From contig NW_003101680.1 in NCBI RefSeq assembly GCF_000003855.2, positions 5,114,908 through 5,178,907 of the forward strand: a DNA stretch of 64,000 nt, given 5' to 3'. The position numbers and the translations under genes are program-made. Shown piece by piece: positions 22,715-35,634 of the stretch (position 1 is the stretch's first letter; each line of letters starts with the position of its first letter). Source of the stretch: Blastomyces gilchristii SLH14081. Taxonomy: Eukaryota; Ascomycota; Eurotiomycetes; Onygenales; Ajellomycetaceae. A model generated the notes under the pieces. The model ran no database searches. It worked only from the letters and a program-made list of their open reading frames with translations, and was not told where the DNA came from.

Positions 22715-25465
22715 AATTGATAAAAATAAAGAAGGGACTCTTTCTCTGATTATATAATTTAAGCTCATCTTTATAACTCTCAGAGTACAGTTTATACAGG
22801 TCTTTTCAAATCTAATAGCAGAAGGGAGAATTGAAGCTTCAATTTCTATTGCTTTAATAGAAGATGATTTGAATGCTCTGAGAATTCTTCTCAAAGCTCT
22901 GTTTTACAGACTTTGAAAGAGTTCAGTGAAATTTGCTTGATTATTTCATTAAACTTGAACTTTATAATCAGCTACTGAGATAATACAGGTTATATATAAC
23001 TGTCTCATAGCCTGAAAGAATAGATCTCTCTCTGTATTTGATAGTCTGATGATATTATTCAATAGTTCTTCTGTCTTGATAGTTCTTTATTGAATATGAT
23101 ATTTAAAATTCTACTTGGACTTTAATCATACTTCTAACTATTTGACATTTAAACTGGGTTTAATCTCTCTATTTAAAAGCGTTAGAGATAGTTCTTTCTC
23201 ATTGAATCTAGAAAAGAAATGAATTAACTCAGTTTTATTCATATTAAATTGAATTTAATTGATATCTGCTCTAACAAAGATTTTCTTTACTGCTTTTTCA
23301 ATCATTTTCAAATTCTCTTTAATAGTTTTTGAGCTGTAGACTAGATCAATATCATTCATATAACTCAGAGATTGCACTATTTTCATATCTCTATTTTTGA
23401 ATAGATATGCAGTGTATATTGTAAATAAAATAAGTGAGATTGAAGATTCTTACAGTACTTTTATTTTTATCTCAGTCTTGTCTTATTTCATTTCATCAAA
23501 GAATAGTTGTATAATTCTTTTAGATATAAAACAGTTAACTCATTTTATTAGAGAAAGTGACAGTTTTAACATCTTCAAAGTCTGAATTAACTTTGACTTT
23601 AAAACATAATCAAATGTTTCTTTTATATCAATAAAAACTGCAGTTGAGACCAGATCTTCATGCTTTGTTATTTGAATATCATGAATAACTGAGAGAACAG
23701 TGTCAATTGTAGAACATTGTTTTCTATCTCTTATTTATTCACTGAATAAAAGAGAATTATTAATAGAGCTTATAAAAGATAGTTAAGTAGCTATTATCTT
23801 TTCTAAAACCTTTTCTAGACAGTTCAATAGAGATATTACTCTATATAACTTAGAAATTAAAGTTTTTCTATTAGATTTTATAAGAATCACTTCAGTGGCT
23901 TCTCTTCAGTATTCAGAATAATATTCATTTTTCAAGACATTGAAAAAGAGCTCAAGACATTCATTCTTTAAGTTGAAGTATGTATTTTGAATAATCAAGT
24001 GATTGATTGAATCAGATCCTGCAGTCATTTTAACTGAACTTGAGAAGATAGCTGACTCTAATTCATCTTATGTATGCTCAGATCATTCTCAGTCATTTTC
24101 ATTAATATAGTTATAAAGTTATATATTCTCTTTCTCTGAATCTGAATCTGATAAGTTTTAATAGAGAATTCTTATAAAAGCTTGACATTTTTTCTTAAAA
24201 GAGTTTGCTGTATATAATTCATTCTGAAACTCATATTCTAAGACTGACAGTTTTGCTACACTTCTTGTTTTAGTATAGTTAAATGCTTTGAAAACTTTCT
24301 TTTCTTATACTTCTTCAAGAAATTTATTTCAGCAGTCTGTTTTAACTCTTTTAATATCTGCAAAATATTCATTTCTGACAGCTTTGAACTCTTTATTAAA
24401 TATTTTATTATTCTTTCAATCTCTTCTAACAGTAGTTAATTGTTTTCTTTTAGATGTAATATTCTCATTTTATCAAGATTTTGAATACTCAGAAGAGTTT
24501 CTCTTTGAAATATTATCTCTAATACTTGTTAGAATAATAGATGTAATAAGCTTCACTCTATTCTTAAGTATTTCATTTGAGATATCTTGATCAGGATTTC
24601 AATATAGCTCATTCTATCTTTCAGATTTTAACATTTTTATACTTTCTTCAACTACTTTTCAATCAGCTTTTTCAAAGTTGAACTGATTAGAGAGAAGAGG
24701 ATTTTCACTCATTTGTTTTTCACTCAGTTCAATATTAAATTGAATAATCTCATGATCTGATTCTGATGTCTCATATAAATCAATAAATCAGTTTTCAAGT
24801 CTTTATTTCATTAGATTTTATGATATCAAGATTAGATCTATAATAGATTTCTGTTTCATGTCTTTTCTAAAGAATGTTTATTAATCAGACTTGTTAACTA
24901 AATCTATTAAATACTCAAAGATTCATTTAATTAGATTATCAGCTCTTACTGCTCTTTTACATTCTGAATTTTATCACAAATGATGTGTATTGAAATCTTC
25001 TGCAATTATAGAGTTTCTTAATGAAGTTATATTCAGAAATTCTCTTTTAATTATTCAGATATTGTTATTTTTCTTCAATGACTTTTCATTATAAATATTT
25101 ATAAGCTGTATAGTATTAAACTTATTCTATTTATCTATAATATTATTCATCAGAATATCAGGGTCAGACATAATATCAAATCTTAGATTAAATTAATATC
25201 TTGATCTCTTTCTTTCATAGATCACTACTCTTGACTTTATCTCAGACTTTTGAGATAGAAAGCAGTAGTAGCTTGAATGAGAAATGATGTATTTTTTCTC
25301 AGTATCAAAATTCAATTCCTGAAGTAGTATAAAATCAACTTTTAGTTCAAATGCAATTTGAATATAAGAATAAATACAATTTGAGTTGCTATTCACATTA
25401 TTTTGAATAAATATGATTTTTAAAGAGTTTTTAAATATTTTTTGTTGTTTTTATTGTATATTCAT
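22715..25465 (-). pseudogene. TadL1 ORF2: endonuclease and RT part
   Basis: The frame starts at the ATG whose complement is CAT at 25463-25465 and reads leftwards. The first 70 codons hold an APE-type endonuclease start (NSNSNCIYSYIQIAFELKVDFILLQELNF), matching family members where LQEP follows. RT is near 24000-23200 with SYMNDIDL at about 23370 for the YVDD box (YIDDI in the copy at 59210). A post-RT linker, open at 22637-22894, reads MRRILRAFKSS-x-IKAIEIEAS. GypC1 then interrupts. The protein would nick target DNA and prime reverse transcription there. Confidence 0.87.
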
Positions 25466-25599
25466 ACTAAAAGAGAGCAGAGATAGAGTAGAATCTAATC
25501 ACTATTATCAGATAGTAGATTATAACTATTTTGAAAAGTAGGAATCTCAACTGCTTACATTATATCTAGTTTATTATCAGAGTCATTTCTCAATTCTCT

Positions 25600-27095
25600 A
25601 ATCATAACAGAAGTTTGAGAATTCAAATTCTACTTATATTTACCTGAAGAATTGAAGTTTAAAGATTTAGATAGTTGAGAGTTTCTTCTTTTTAAGCTTG
25701 CAGTTGTGAGTTTACTGACTTGACTCTTCTCTTCAGTTCTAGATTCACTTTGAGCATCATCTTTTCTTCAGTTCTTTTGAGTTCTTGAAGTAAATATAGA
25801 TTTCTTTGTGCTAGATGCATGTTTTTCTTTGCAATTAGAGCACTTAAGCAGAGTGTATTATCATATTTCATCTCTTTTTAAGCATGTTTCATATTTATAC
25901 TCACTAGTTTTATAATCTCTGACACAGAATGCACATTTTCAGTCTCTAAAATAACAGATTATAAAGTATTTATATCTTTGACAGTTTAAACACTGTGTTT
26001 AAGCTTTGAGATTCATTCTTGAGTCTTTGTATTTATGAACTCTCATTTTCAAATCTACTACTCTTACTTCAGAGAGATCTGACTGTTTAAGTATCTTTAT
26101 ATATACTAGAACAGAGACATTTCTTCTGCTTTATCTGAACTTAATTGAATTTAGTTATACAGGCTCTTTTCTCAGTTAAATAGAGTTATATTCTTCTAAT
26201 TCATTTTGAAGAAATAGCATTTCTTCTTCACAGTCAAAAATTTCAACTGAGATATTATGAAGAATGAATTTGTCTCACTTTTTATCTCTGTCAGATAGAA
26301 TTATTATGTTTAATAATAATTCTACTACTGATTTTCAGAGATTCTCATTCTGACTAAGAAATTCTGTACTGAATTGAGACATTGTAGTCAGAATAATGAA
26401 GTTTTTAAAGAAGAATAACTTAATTGAAGCTATAACTGATTTTTGAACTTTAATATCAGTTATTAACTGAGAAAAGAACTGCTGATTAATTTCATTTCTG
26501 ATTCTGAAAATAAGATTTGAGTTTAGCTTGATTCTTTGCAGAATATTCTGATTTGAGACTTTGAGAATAAGTCTTCTATTTCTGAAGATTTGAAAGTTTT
26601 TCTCTTTTTACATTTTGTTCTTTACTTTTCTATGAATAGAAGTATGAGCAGTATTCTTATCAGTTTTCTCAGAATTTTAAGCTGATTTTGAGATAGCAGG
26701 TTTAGAGACAGCAGATTCAGCTGCTTGAGTATATATTTTCTTCTAATTTAAAGAAGAAGAAGAAGTAGAAAAAGAAGAAGAGTAAAATGAAGAGTCAGTG
26801 ATTGTACTAGGAATTTTCAATGTTTTTTGAACTGTGCTTGAAATTCTAAGTTTGGACTTGATCATCTTCTATAGTTATCTACTCTGAGTATGAAGAATTA
26901 ACAGAACTTCTTCATTCATCTCACTCAGACACTGCTTTTCAAGAATCTTACTTACTGTTTCAAGTTCTTATATTTCAAGAACTTGTTATTTCTCTATTTC
27001 TTCTTTCTTTCTTCTCTTCAGAATTTTGATCTCAGAAACAGCATTTGAGAAAGCATCTTTTTTCACATTAACTGAGTGTATTTTTGAACTCATTG
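25600..27095 (-). pseudogene. TadL1 ORF1 (Gag-like, zinc knuckles)
   Basis: The ATG (complement at 27093-27095) gives MSSKIHSVNVKKDAFSNA in the plus-strand sister TadL2 at 54208, and the same start is seen here. The N-terminal half is Lys/Glu- and Ser-rich; the C-terminal part, near 26000-25800, carries Cys-rich knuckles (CSNCQRHEYFTISC in TadL2, then further Cys pairs). ORF1 proteins of Tad-clade LINEs bind element RNA. The frame is cut by many stops. Confidence 0.8.
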
Positions 27096-27099
27096 TTCT

Positions 27100-27240
27100 C
27101 ACTCAATGAAAAGTTGATCAGACTGTTTCAATTGAGATATTTATTAAACTCTTTTGAAAAGTTAATCAGACTGTTTCAATTAAAAGATTTCTAAGTCTGT
27201 TTTCAATTGAAAAGTTGATCAGACTGTTTCAAAAGAAGAA
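27100..27240 (-). repeat. Tandem repeat of about 50 bp upstream of LINE ORF1
   Basis: Three copies of GAAACAGTCTGATCAACTTT (in element orientation) spaced about 50 bp apart directly upstream of the ORF1 ATG. The same three lie at 54071, 54124 and 54172 in TadL2. They might act in LINE transcription or translation, but that is inference. Confidence 0.75.
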
Positions 27241-28592
27241 TAAAAGACTTTTATGTATAAAATATCTGATTTTTTTCACACCAGTTCAGTAACTAGATTA
27301 GATTTTTAAAGAGAATCTAATAAACTAAAATTGATTTTTAAGATAAATTAATAAAATCTTTATAATCTCTCTCTTGAGATACAGTGAGAAAAAGTATGAT
27401 ATCAATTGATAATAAATCAGATAATATGACAGTTTTTAAGAGAAAAACTGATAAAAAATAAATTAATTTTTTGCAGAGAAATTGATTAAAACTATTCAAT
27501 TTTATTCTAAATCATTCAATTCTTCTCACACAGTAAGTGTGCAACTCAAATCAGTTAATAAAGAGTGTAAAAAAGAATTAAGTATTAATAAAAGCTCTTC
27601 AGTCACTGAAAAAGTAATTCTTACTTAAAACAATATGAAATTATGATAGAAAATAACTCTGTTTTTAATTCTTTATAAGAATATTATATAAAATCCAGAG
27701 AAAAACACCTTACTTTTTCAAGAGAAGTATAAATCTATTTCTAACATCTTTTTTTGCATTAACTGCTGCAGAAGAATGAGATAGAAACTGCTAAGATATG
27801 CACTACTATATACTCTCTATCAAGACTTTCTCTCTTTAGAGTCTTGATATTATAGAGAATATAAGTCTGTTTCTATATAATAATATAAATATTGTCAGCA
27901 GAATGTAGAGAAACTGGTTATTTATATCTCAAAATAGAAGACTTTGTCAATGATTATATTAATATGAAGTTAATTCTCAAATTCAATAGAAACCTAGTGT
28001 TGCTGTTCTCAATCTCTTGCAGAATCTATCAAATATTGAGATATTAAAACTAGATTTAATATATCTCACTGTGCAGGGATCAAAGGCTCAGTCAGATCTT
28101 GAGATATACTGATTTTATAGTTATTGTGTCTGCTGATTATGTATCAAATACAGTTGCTGAGGTATCTTTTTGTATTTTTCTGCCGGGGGTGGGCCAGATT
28201 GAGAAGGGTGGTACATGGGTGAGACTTAGTGTTGATGTTTTGAAACATCAAAGATAGACAGGGTTTTTGTGGAAGTTGCTTCTCAGATATCTCCACAATT
28301 ACAGGTCAGGGATCTTCCAAAATCAAGAAGATTGGTGCATATGACTAGGTCTCTTTGCCTTACAATTTGTATGGCAATTTGGCCTGGGGTTGTGGTGTGG
28401 TAGGGGTGAACAGGGGATAATCCCACACAGGAGTTTTGAACAATGTCTGGTTCACACTTGGCTGGATAACTCCACCATCACACGGGGTATGCAGTCGGCG
28501 ATGGAGTCAAGATGCTCGTATGATCGAGGGCCTTTCAATGAATCTATCGGCGGGTTCTTATTCGAAAAATCGAGCGAGTTCGTGGTGAAGCG
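27241..28592 (-). mobile_element. TadL1 5' UTR and 5' end
   Basis: A non-coding stretch matching TadL2 52023-54070 in reverse. It contains one copy (about 28131-28294) of a unit of roughly 163 bp that is tandemly duplicated in TadL2. The outer 430 bp are GC-richer and CpG-bearing (GTGGTGAAGCG at 28582-28592). The plus-strand frame at 28390-28617 is incidental. The 5' end near 28592 abuts GypD, not the CopB1 target expected from the other side. Confidence 0.75.
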
Positions 28593-31040
28593 CTTATGTA
28601 TGAACTCTGATAAATAGTATAAGAATTCACTATTTTCTTTACAAGCTCTTATATTTTCAGTCAGAAGGATTTTCTTATAAGCAAATTATAAGTTCTAGTA
28701 TCTGTAAAATGACTCACTAGAGCAGAGTTATAATATCTTTTAATAAGTTCTATATATAGAAACTTATTTATATATATATAAATTCAGCTCTCTCTTTATA
28801 AGAGACTATTTAAGTCTCTTTAATTCTTTATTTCTGCAGAGTTAATCTCTGTTATAAGTAGTTTCTAAATATACTGAGTATATTTATTCTTCAGTTATAG
28901 TTCAGACAATCTGAATAGAAGATCTTATAAAGACTTATACTCTGTTTTCTCTTATATCAGATCTTTTACAGTACTTCTTAAAGTCTGCAAACTCTTCAGA
29001 TTATAGATACTCTCTTTAAGAATTCTTACAGAGATTCTCAGAGTGTTAACTCTTAGTATTATAGAGAGTAGTTATATAGACTTCTTTTCTCTCTTCTCTC
29101 TCTTCTCTTATAGAGAATTAAGAGACTCTTCAGTCAATCTCTTTATAACACTCAGTTCAAGTATTCTGTGAAACTTTTCTATTTTCTCTAGTCTCTCTAT
29201 GTCTGTTATTCTGATCTTCTTGATATAGTCAGATCTGTAAGAGAATTTATTCACTGAGTTCTTAGTTTTCTTAATATACTCTATCTTGAATCAGAACTTA
29301 CTCAGTCTCTGAGCTTAGCAGATCTTCTATTATAAGAGTTTCTTAATTAAAATAAACTATTATAAGCTGTTATAATCAGTTCTAATAGCAATCACTGTTA
29401 TAAGATTCTTAAAGTAATAACATTAGTAATAGAAGAATTTCACTATTATAAGAAGTTTCTAATTATAAATATTATAGTTAATATTTATCAGTTATATCTT
29501 TTATAAGAAAAAGATCACTGAAACTCAGTTCTTATTTAACTATAGTTATAAGACTATTTCTGAAATTGTAAAGAAGAAGATATCTATCTTCAATCTGATT
29601 AAGAGTAAGAGATTAAAGTGAAATAGTACTATTATAGCTATAAATATCTGTTTTAATCTTACAAAGACTCTGTAAGCTTCTGAGATAAAAAAGTTCTTAC
29701 AGCTCTCTCTTCTTAACAATCTTTTTATTCTTTATTTATAGAATAACTTCTTCTTATTTTCACTCTTCAGTATATCTATAAGAGTTAAGAAGATTCTTAT
29801 AAATATAAAGATAAACTATCTATAGAAATTCACAAAGTGTTGAAAGATCTGAATCTTATAAATACTAGTTAACTCTAATTATAATGAAATAGTCTTAATC
29901 TGTGAAGATTTTATCTGAATATTATTCATAGTAATTATATATTCTATAAAATTAATCTGATAAGAACTGAAGTTGTACTTTATAAGTATAATATACAGTT
30001 CTGTCTCATCTAAGATCTTTAACATAGTTTATATATACTCAGTGTGTTCTTTCTTCTTCACAGAGTATATTATTATATTATTCAGATATATTATTATAAA
30101 GATATTCAGATATGTATAAAGTATTTTATTAATGAAAAACTAAAATACTGCAGAGATATTAGTCAAATCAAAAGATATTACTAGATATTCAAATAATTTC
30201 AGCACAGTTCTAAAGACAGTCTTTCATTCATTCTCAGACTGTATTCACAGCTATGTATATATATTAATTATATTCAGTTATATAAATATAACAGCTTCTG
30301 TGAGATAATTGATTATATTCTTAATCAGAGATAGAGAGTAATAACTCTTTATTATCTTAGAGTTCAGATTATAGTAGTTTATATATAATCTGAGATCTTC
30401 ATTCTTCTTCTTCATAAATATTACAGAGACTTTTATAAAGATTTATAAAGATTGAATAAAGTCATTCTTCAGATTCTTCATTATATAAGCTTATAAGACC
30501 TCTGTCTTATAATAAGAGAGCTTATAGATTAGTTCTCAGAAGAGTTTCTATTCTTCTATTAAATTTATTATCAGATTCTTCTTATAATGAGATGAAAGCT
30601 CAGTTACCTTAACTGAACTGAATATCTCTGTGAGATCTTAATATTCTTCTGATATCTGAATCTCAGTTTTTATAATTATGAAGTTTTCAGACATTTATAA
30701 AGTTATTATATAGATAAGCTTATTTTCTTTAATTAATTCTACAGTATTAACTGATTCTATCTCTGTAAGTAAGTCTGTTAACACTGATTAGAAGTATAAA
30801 TCTTACTTATAGATAGCTATGTACAGATTGTATCTTTAAAGTTATATAAGTCTTAAGTATATATCATCTGTGATGTCTGTGATAATCATAGTTTTCACAA
30901 ATCTTCTTCAGATTTCAGAGAGATCTTATAATTTAAAGATAACTCTTATAAGTCTCTCAGCTCTCTAATCTGAGTTCTCACATTCTGCTTATTATAAGAA
31001 CAGATTCTCAGTTTTCATCACTTAGTTTATTTACTTTATA
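28593..31040 (-). mobile_element. GypD: inverted, truncated Ty3/gypsy element (RT/RNase H part)
   Basis: Reading the minus strand, VIFMKKKNEDLRLYINYYNLN lies near 30420-30360, FRTVLKLFEYLVISFDLTNISAVF near 30230-30150, and an IIIYS-x-KKKEHTEY segment near 30080-30040: the Ty3/gypsy RT fingers, palm and post-YxDD region. An RNase H end (FKIEYIKKTKNSVNKFS where FEIxYxxGxxNxxADALS is usual) lies near 29260-29210. A convincing integrase is not visible before the element stops at 28592. The element has no LTR at either end. Nearly every tenth codon is a stop. Confidence 0.82.
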
Positions 31041-32302
31041 CCAGCGTGGCCCAGTTGGTAAGACTGGTAATCAAGGCCGCACACATTAGAGGTGTGTGGG
31101 TACGAATTCTATCACTGACACCTGTCACTTCTTACCTATGAAAGCCTTCATATAATAGAGGCTGAGCCTAATTAGTAAGACTTGATGCAGAGTAGAACTC
31201 TCTACTGTAAGTCAAGTCACTAGTTAAGTGAGATTCTGCAAACACTTATCAGAGCTGATATAAGATGTTAATATCTCACTATTCTACTGTGCATCTGTCA
31301 AGGTTCTAATGATATAGAGTCAAGTCTAATATAGTGATTATACACTACTTAAGTGAGTCTCTAACTAGGGCTGTCATTGAAGCCTAGCTCTCTCTCAAAA
31401 TATAGAGAATGATTTTGAAAACTATGTGACTAGCAGGCTTAGATGTGTATCTAGGCCCTAGGCAGAGCACTCTGATAGGCTAGAGCCTGCAAGCTCACTG
31501 TCAAGCTCTAATACTGGCAGAGAGAACTGCAGTCATCAAGTCTATGATTAGTCTCTAACACAGGGCAAGGTCATGACAGCTGATTGATAGACCTATGAGT
31601 ATCTAATGAGACTGAGATCAGCAACTGAAAGCTTGATGTGTACATAGACTGACCGTGTGACCGTGTCTGGGACCAGGACCAGACTTTTTGATAGTCTCAT
31701 TACCAATTCGACTGATCCCATTACACGGTTTTAACATTAGATAGTAGTCTCATACTGTCTCAGTGAGACTTACTGTCTACTCTTGTCACATTTTCCAAAT
31801 GAAACCATGATTTCCACTTCTCAATTTAAATTATTTTTATTGCTTTAAATGACTTTAAATCTCATTTGAGTGTTATCAAAAAGCGTTACTTTTTAAAAAA
31901 TTAAAAATAGTCTAAAAAAACCTTAAAATGTCTAAAAATAGTAACTTTATGCCAAGAATGGGACTAAATGGGACCAAATGAGACCACTTTCTCATTTTTT
32001 TCAAGTCATGATTCCATTTTAAGATCTGATATATAGTCACTTTACATGTTTTTTTGATAGCCAGTCCCAGCGGGATTCACGCCAAGAAATGTATGGGACC
32101 AGACCAAATGGGATCAAATGTGAAATTCATGGTCCCGGCGGCCAGTCTATGTGTACATCATTAAGTGAGTGATGAGAGTCACTAACTAACACCTCTGAAA
32201 ATTAGTGGCTGGTCTGAGAGGACAGACACAGTGATCAGTTAATTATAGAGAGTTAAATGTAATTAGCTTAAGATGCATTCTGCGGGTGACTAGCGCCTGT
32301 AG
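31041..32302 (+). other. tRNA-like headed module of about 749 nt (interrupted by MITE M2)
   Basis: The first 80 bases resemble a tRNA: an A-box-like TGGCCCAGTTGG at 31047-31058 and a B-box-like GGTACGAATTC at 31099-31109 (GGTTCGAATCT in ChA), with a GTGTGTGG stem before it. The remaining sequence has no long open frame and contains several inverted repeats. It would be transcribed by RNA polymerase III if functional. I find no LINE similarity in it. Confidence 0.75.
31645..32149 (+). mobile_element. MITE M2 (505 bp) with 8-bp target duplication
   Basis: TAGACTGACCGTGTGACCG at the left and GGCGGCCAGTCTA at the right form imperfect inverted ends. TGTGTACA flanks both sides (31637-31644 and 32150-32157), and the uninterrupted site is seen in ChA near 61450. 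This is the best preserved copy. Confidence 0.9.
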
Positions 32303-33765
32303 TGTTGAAAAAGTTGATCATAAGAAGTTATCTCTCTGAAGAGAAAAGCTTGAATCTCTTATAGACTTACAAATAAGTGAACTATCTAAAGAGAAAGAGT
32401 ATGAACAGCATTTAAAGAGAATTTCTACAATTAATATAAAAGACTCTATTGTGATTTATTCAGATGACTCAAAAAATGAGAATTTGAATAGATTAGACAC
32501 AGACATTGCTTATACTGAAGATAATATCAATTTTATCTCAGATTTCTGAAATTTAAACTGTGAATGTGAAGTCTTTGATACTGAACTATTTATAATAGTG
32601 AAAGCTTTCAAACTCATTGAAATAAAATCTTATAAAAGAGAAAAGAGTTTAAAAGGGATATAAATATTCTCTGATAGTCAAGCTGCTTTAAAAAGACTTA
32701 GAAATAGTCAGATTTATAATAATCAAATGAATCTTGAACTGATCTTAAACTCTGTTTTAAAAATTCAAAAGAGAAGAATATTAAAGCTGATAATTCATCT
32801 ATACTAAGTTTCTGCTTGTATGAATATTCATGTCAATGAATTGACTGATTCAGCTGTAAAAAAGAGTACAGAATTAAGCAGATTTATTCAAAAAATTATA
32901 TTCTGATCTTTTATAAAGAGAAAAATAAAAGAATCTTGTTTAGACAAGTGAAATGAAAGCGGATAGAAATAAAAGAAGAGTATACATTATTCAAGATTTG
33001 AAACAAAACTCAAGTGAAAATCTTGTTCAATTAAATGTAAAAAGAAAATATTCTCATCTATAATACAGCTGAAACTAGAACATGACTATTTCAAATCTTA
33101 TATACAAAGATTTGATGATAGATTTGACTCAATAGAATACTCATTCTGCAATACAAATAAGAATTCTGAGTATATTGTAATGCACTGTGCATTATACAAT
33201 AGTCTCAGAGTCAGATTGAAAGAGAAGTATGATTTAAATCAATTAAATATGAGATTCTTATTCTCAACTGAGACAGGAATTAAATACTTAATAGACTTTC
33301 TATCAGAAACTCAAGCAGCTACAAGAAAATGACTGAATTCAGAAATATCTGAATATGAAGAGGAGAAAATTAATCAGATATAGTCTGTTAAAACAGCTAT
33401 ATACTATCTTTTAATAATTTGTTTTATTACAGTCTCTCTTTACTTTATCTTTTTCTTTCAATTCCTTTCTATCTATCTATTTAATGTGTCTATCTTTAAG
33501 ACTGTATTCTCTTTTTCTTTGTCATGATATTGTCAAATGATTTCAAAGTATCAGAAGATGTTAAAATACTGTAATTTGTAAACAGTTTTTGTATTCTGAG
33601 CTGGAATTTTCTGATTTTATATATTCAAAATTGATGAATGTATAATAGTTCACTTTACAGATATAGGAAAAACCCTGAGAACTAAAAGTTCTCAGGTAGA
33701 TGTCATAGTCTCTGACTGCATACATCTATAATTGAAGAATAATAATAATAATAATAATAATAATA
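32303..33765 (+). pseudogene. ChB LINE part: end of ORF2, 3' UTR and tail
   Basis: It starts TGTTGAAAAAGTTGATC, matching LINE ORF2 just upstream of RNase H (complement near 58450). It keeps IYSDDSKNEN, the first catalytic Asp region of RNase H, near 32455, then the C-x2-C...H...C motif near 33145-33190 and the 3' UTR. The tail is TATAATTGAAGAAT followed by (AAT)n. It is a non-autonomous piece with stops. Confidence 0.88.
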
Positions 33766-34476
33766 TTCACTTTATAAGCTTTAGAAACACTACAGTGATC
33801 TGAGATCTCAAGTTTATTAATACTTTTTATACTGATAGAGTAGTAGTACAGCAGTGCAGTCTCTTCTTATAAGTATATATATTTATTGAGAAAGTAACAG
33901 ATTCAGGTATCAGCTTTAAGATTCTTAAGAAGACTGTTACTGACTCTGTCTATAACTTCTTAAATTTCTATTTTAATTTATTCAGATAATTTATATAAAG
34001 ATGTTTCAATTTAAAATAGATGAAGTAGAGACTTTTTTTCTTAATCTCTCTATTATATACTCTGTTTATAGAAGATTATAAAGCTCTCTCTCTCTGCTTA
34101 GCAGTTAGATATAAATCTCTCTATATCTTATTATCTTTTCTCAGTAAATCTGTTCTCTGTTATTCTGACTCTTATAGAGCTGATCAGTGATTCACTCTCT
34201 GTAAGTCTATAGCTCTTACAGTAATCTGTGAATGATAAATAAGAGTTATCAGTTTCTTCAGAGTCAAGAGCTTAGAGTCTTACTTAATAAGCTTATTATA
34301 CATATCTTTATTCAGTCTCTTTATAAACATCAATATTTAGATCTTGTTTCAGAACTCTGTTTTCACAGATTTTAATTCATATCATAATTTTATAAAGTAC
34401 TGTAAGTAGTCTTTATCAGATTTCTCATCTCTTTTTCTAATATTAATGATCACAGTTCAGATATTCTCTGTTCAGC
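33766..34476 (-). mobile_element. GypD: gag part
   Basis: The minus strand reads a Gag-like frame with stops (LTLKKLITLIYHSQI near 34270, LTAKQREELYN near 34100), continuing GypD beyond ChB. GypE interrupts it at 34477, with TCAGC (34472-34476) and TTAGC (50739-50743) as duplication. Confidence 0.75.
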
Positions 34477-35019
34477 TATCACGCCCCCGGCCGCGCCAAG
34501 GCCCTGTTACAGTTTTACACGGCTCATCACTTCTCTGTGAATGATTTCATTCATTCTGCAGATCATTCAAAACAGTTTTCAATCACTCTATAACATTATT
34601 CAGATATATTATAGAAAGAGTCAATTAATGAATATAAGAACTCTGCTTCTATACAAGGTCAGCAGATTACTCTCTCATAACAGTGAGACACTGCTGAGAT
34701 ATCACTTCAGCTATTCTTACTCATGAAATAAGAGAAGAGTATCTGCTCATTATCTATATAAAATAGCTAGATACTGACCCTTCATCAAAGAAGTCAGTGA
34801 TTTATTTTCTTCTACTGAAATATATACAAGAGTTACTGCATTTCTTCTACAATCTTCTTAGTATACTAAGTATTATATCTATTATATTCTTGCTATAACT
34901 CTATAGCTTATAAGCTCACTATTTAAGTAAGATAGTTAAGCTTATCTTTACAGCTCTTTAAATAACTATCTCTATATAACACTGCTGATTAATCATCACT
35001 TCAGTTCTATTATATTACA
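34477..35019 (+). repeat. GypE 5' LTR (543 bp)
   Basis: It begins TATCACGCCCCCGGCCGCGCC (TGTCATACTCTCAGCTGTATC in the 3' copy) and ends TATTACA. The first 40 bases of this copy are an unmutated GC island; the rest is AT-rich and matches the 3' LTR. Confidence 0.92.
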
Positions 35020-35450
35020 ATTTAAATCACTCAATCTGATTATAAGTTTGAATTAGTCAAGCTCTATTAATAGACTGATATAATCTTATACATCTGTGCT
35101 GAGACTGATCTAATCTCACACTCTGAAGAAAACTTCATATTATTCTCTAGAGTGTGTATATCTCTACTCTGACAGAAATCTGAGATTTCTGAACTTACTA
35201 TATACTTTGATATAAGCTCTTCAATTACTCTGTTATCACTGCAGCCTCTACACATTCACATCTATTATAAAGATGAAGAGATTAAGATTGAAAATTCTCT
35301 GAATTATAAGAGAAATATATTATCTGAATTTTATAACTTTATCTATATTCTTGAATGAAAATTCTGTCTTAATCTGAGCTAGTTTAATACTTATAAGATA
35401 TAAGTAATATACACTATTAATCTTCTTGAAGACATCTCTATGACTACTTA
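35020..35450 (+). pseudogene. GypE leader and gag N-terminal part
   Basis: The segment holds the leader and the first part of gag; near 35280-35440 the frame reads IENSLNYKRNILSEFYNF and NLLEDISMTTY. It is cut at 35450 by GypC2 and resumes at 44135. No clean start Met can be fixed. Confidence 0.7.
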
Positions 35451-35617
35451 TATAATTCAAAGATTGCTTGAGTCAGTGTACGATTACAGGCGTACGCCGG
35501 CTTCTTATATACTGTACACTAAATTAATTGGTGGCCGCTATGGCTTCTTTACATTTGTAAGCAAGTTCACAAGTGACTGTGTTATTATCTGACAGTTGTA
35601 TGTTCTTCTGAACTACA
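35451..35617 (-). repeat. GypC2 3' LTR (167 bp)
   Basis: TATAATTCAAAG...GAACTACA on this strand, against TGTGACTCAAAG...GAACCACA in its partner. The purine tract of the element (minus strand GGTGAGAGAGGA) follows at 35618-35630. Confidence 0.9.
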
Positions 35618-35634
35618 TCCTCTCTCACCAGATT

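Larger units (their letters stand above)
31041..33765 (+). mobile_element. ChB: chimeric retrocopy, tRNA-like head fused to LINE 3' end
   Basis: It begins with a tRNA-like sequence, continues through a non-coding module, and at 32302/32303 joins the LINE within the RNase H region, ending in (AAT)n at 33765. TTTACTTTATA (31030-31040) and TTCACTTTATA (33766-33776) flank it, an 11-bp duplication with one C/T difference. MITE M2 lies inside the head. Without M2 the head is about 749 nt, against 748 nt in ChA at 61301-62048, and both heads end CTGTAG at the fusion. The host element is GypD. Confidence 0.9.

Noticed and set aside
28390..28617. 75-codon plus-strand reading frame in a GC-richer stretch
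   Set aside because: It lies in the 5' UTR of the inverted LINE, and the counterpart in TadL2 (52023-52240) is not open on the same strand. No domain is visible.
31041..31120. A genuine tRNA gene
   Set aside because: A and B boxes are present, but the anticodon arm cannot be folded normally, the B box is damaged, and the sequence is the fixed start of a repeated mobile module.
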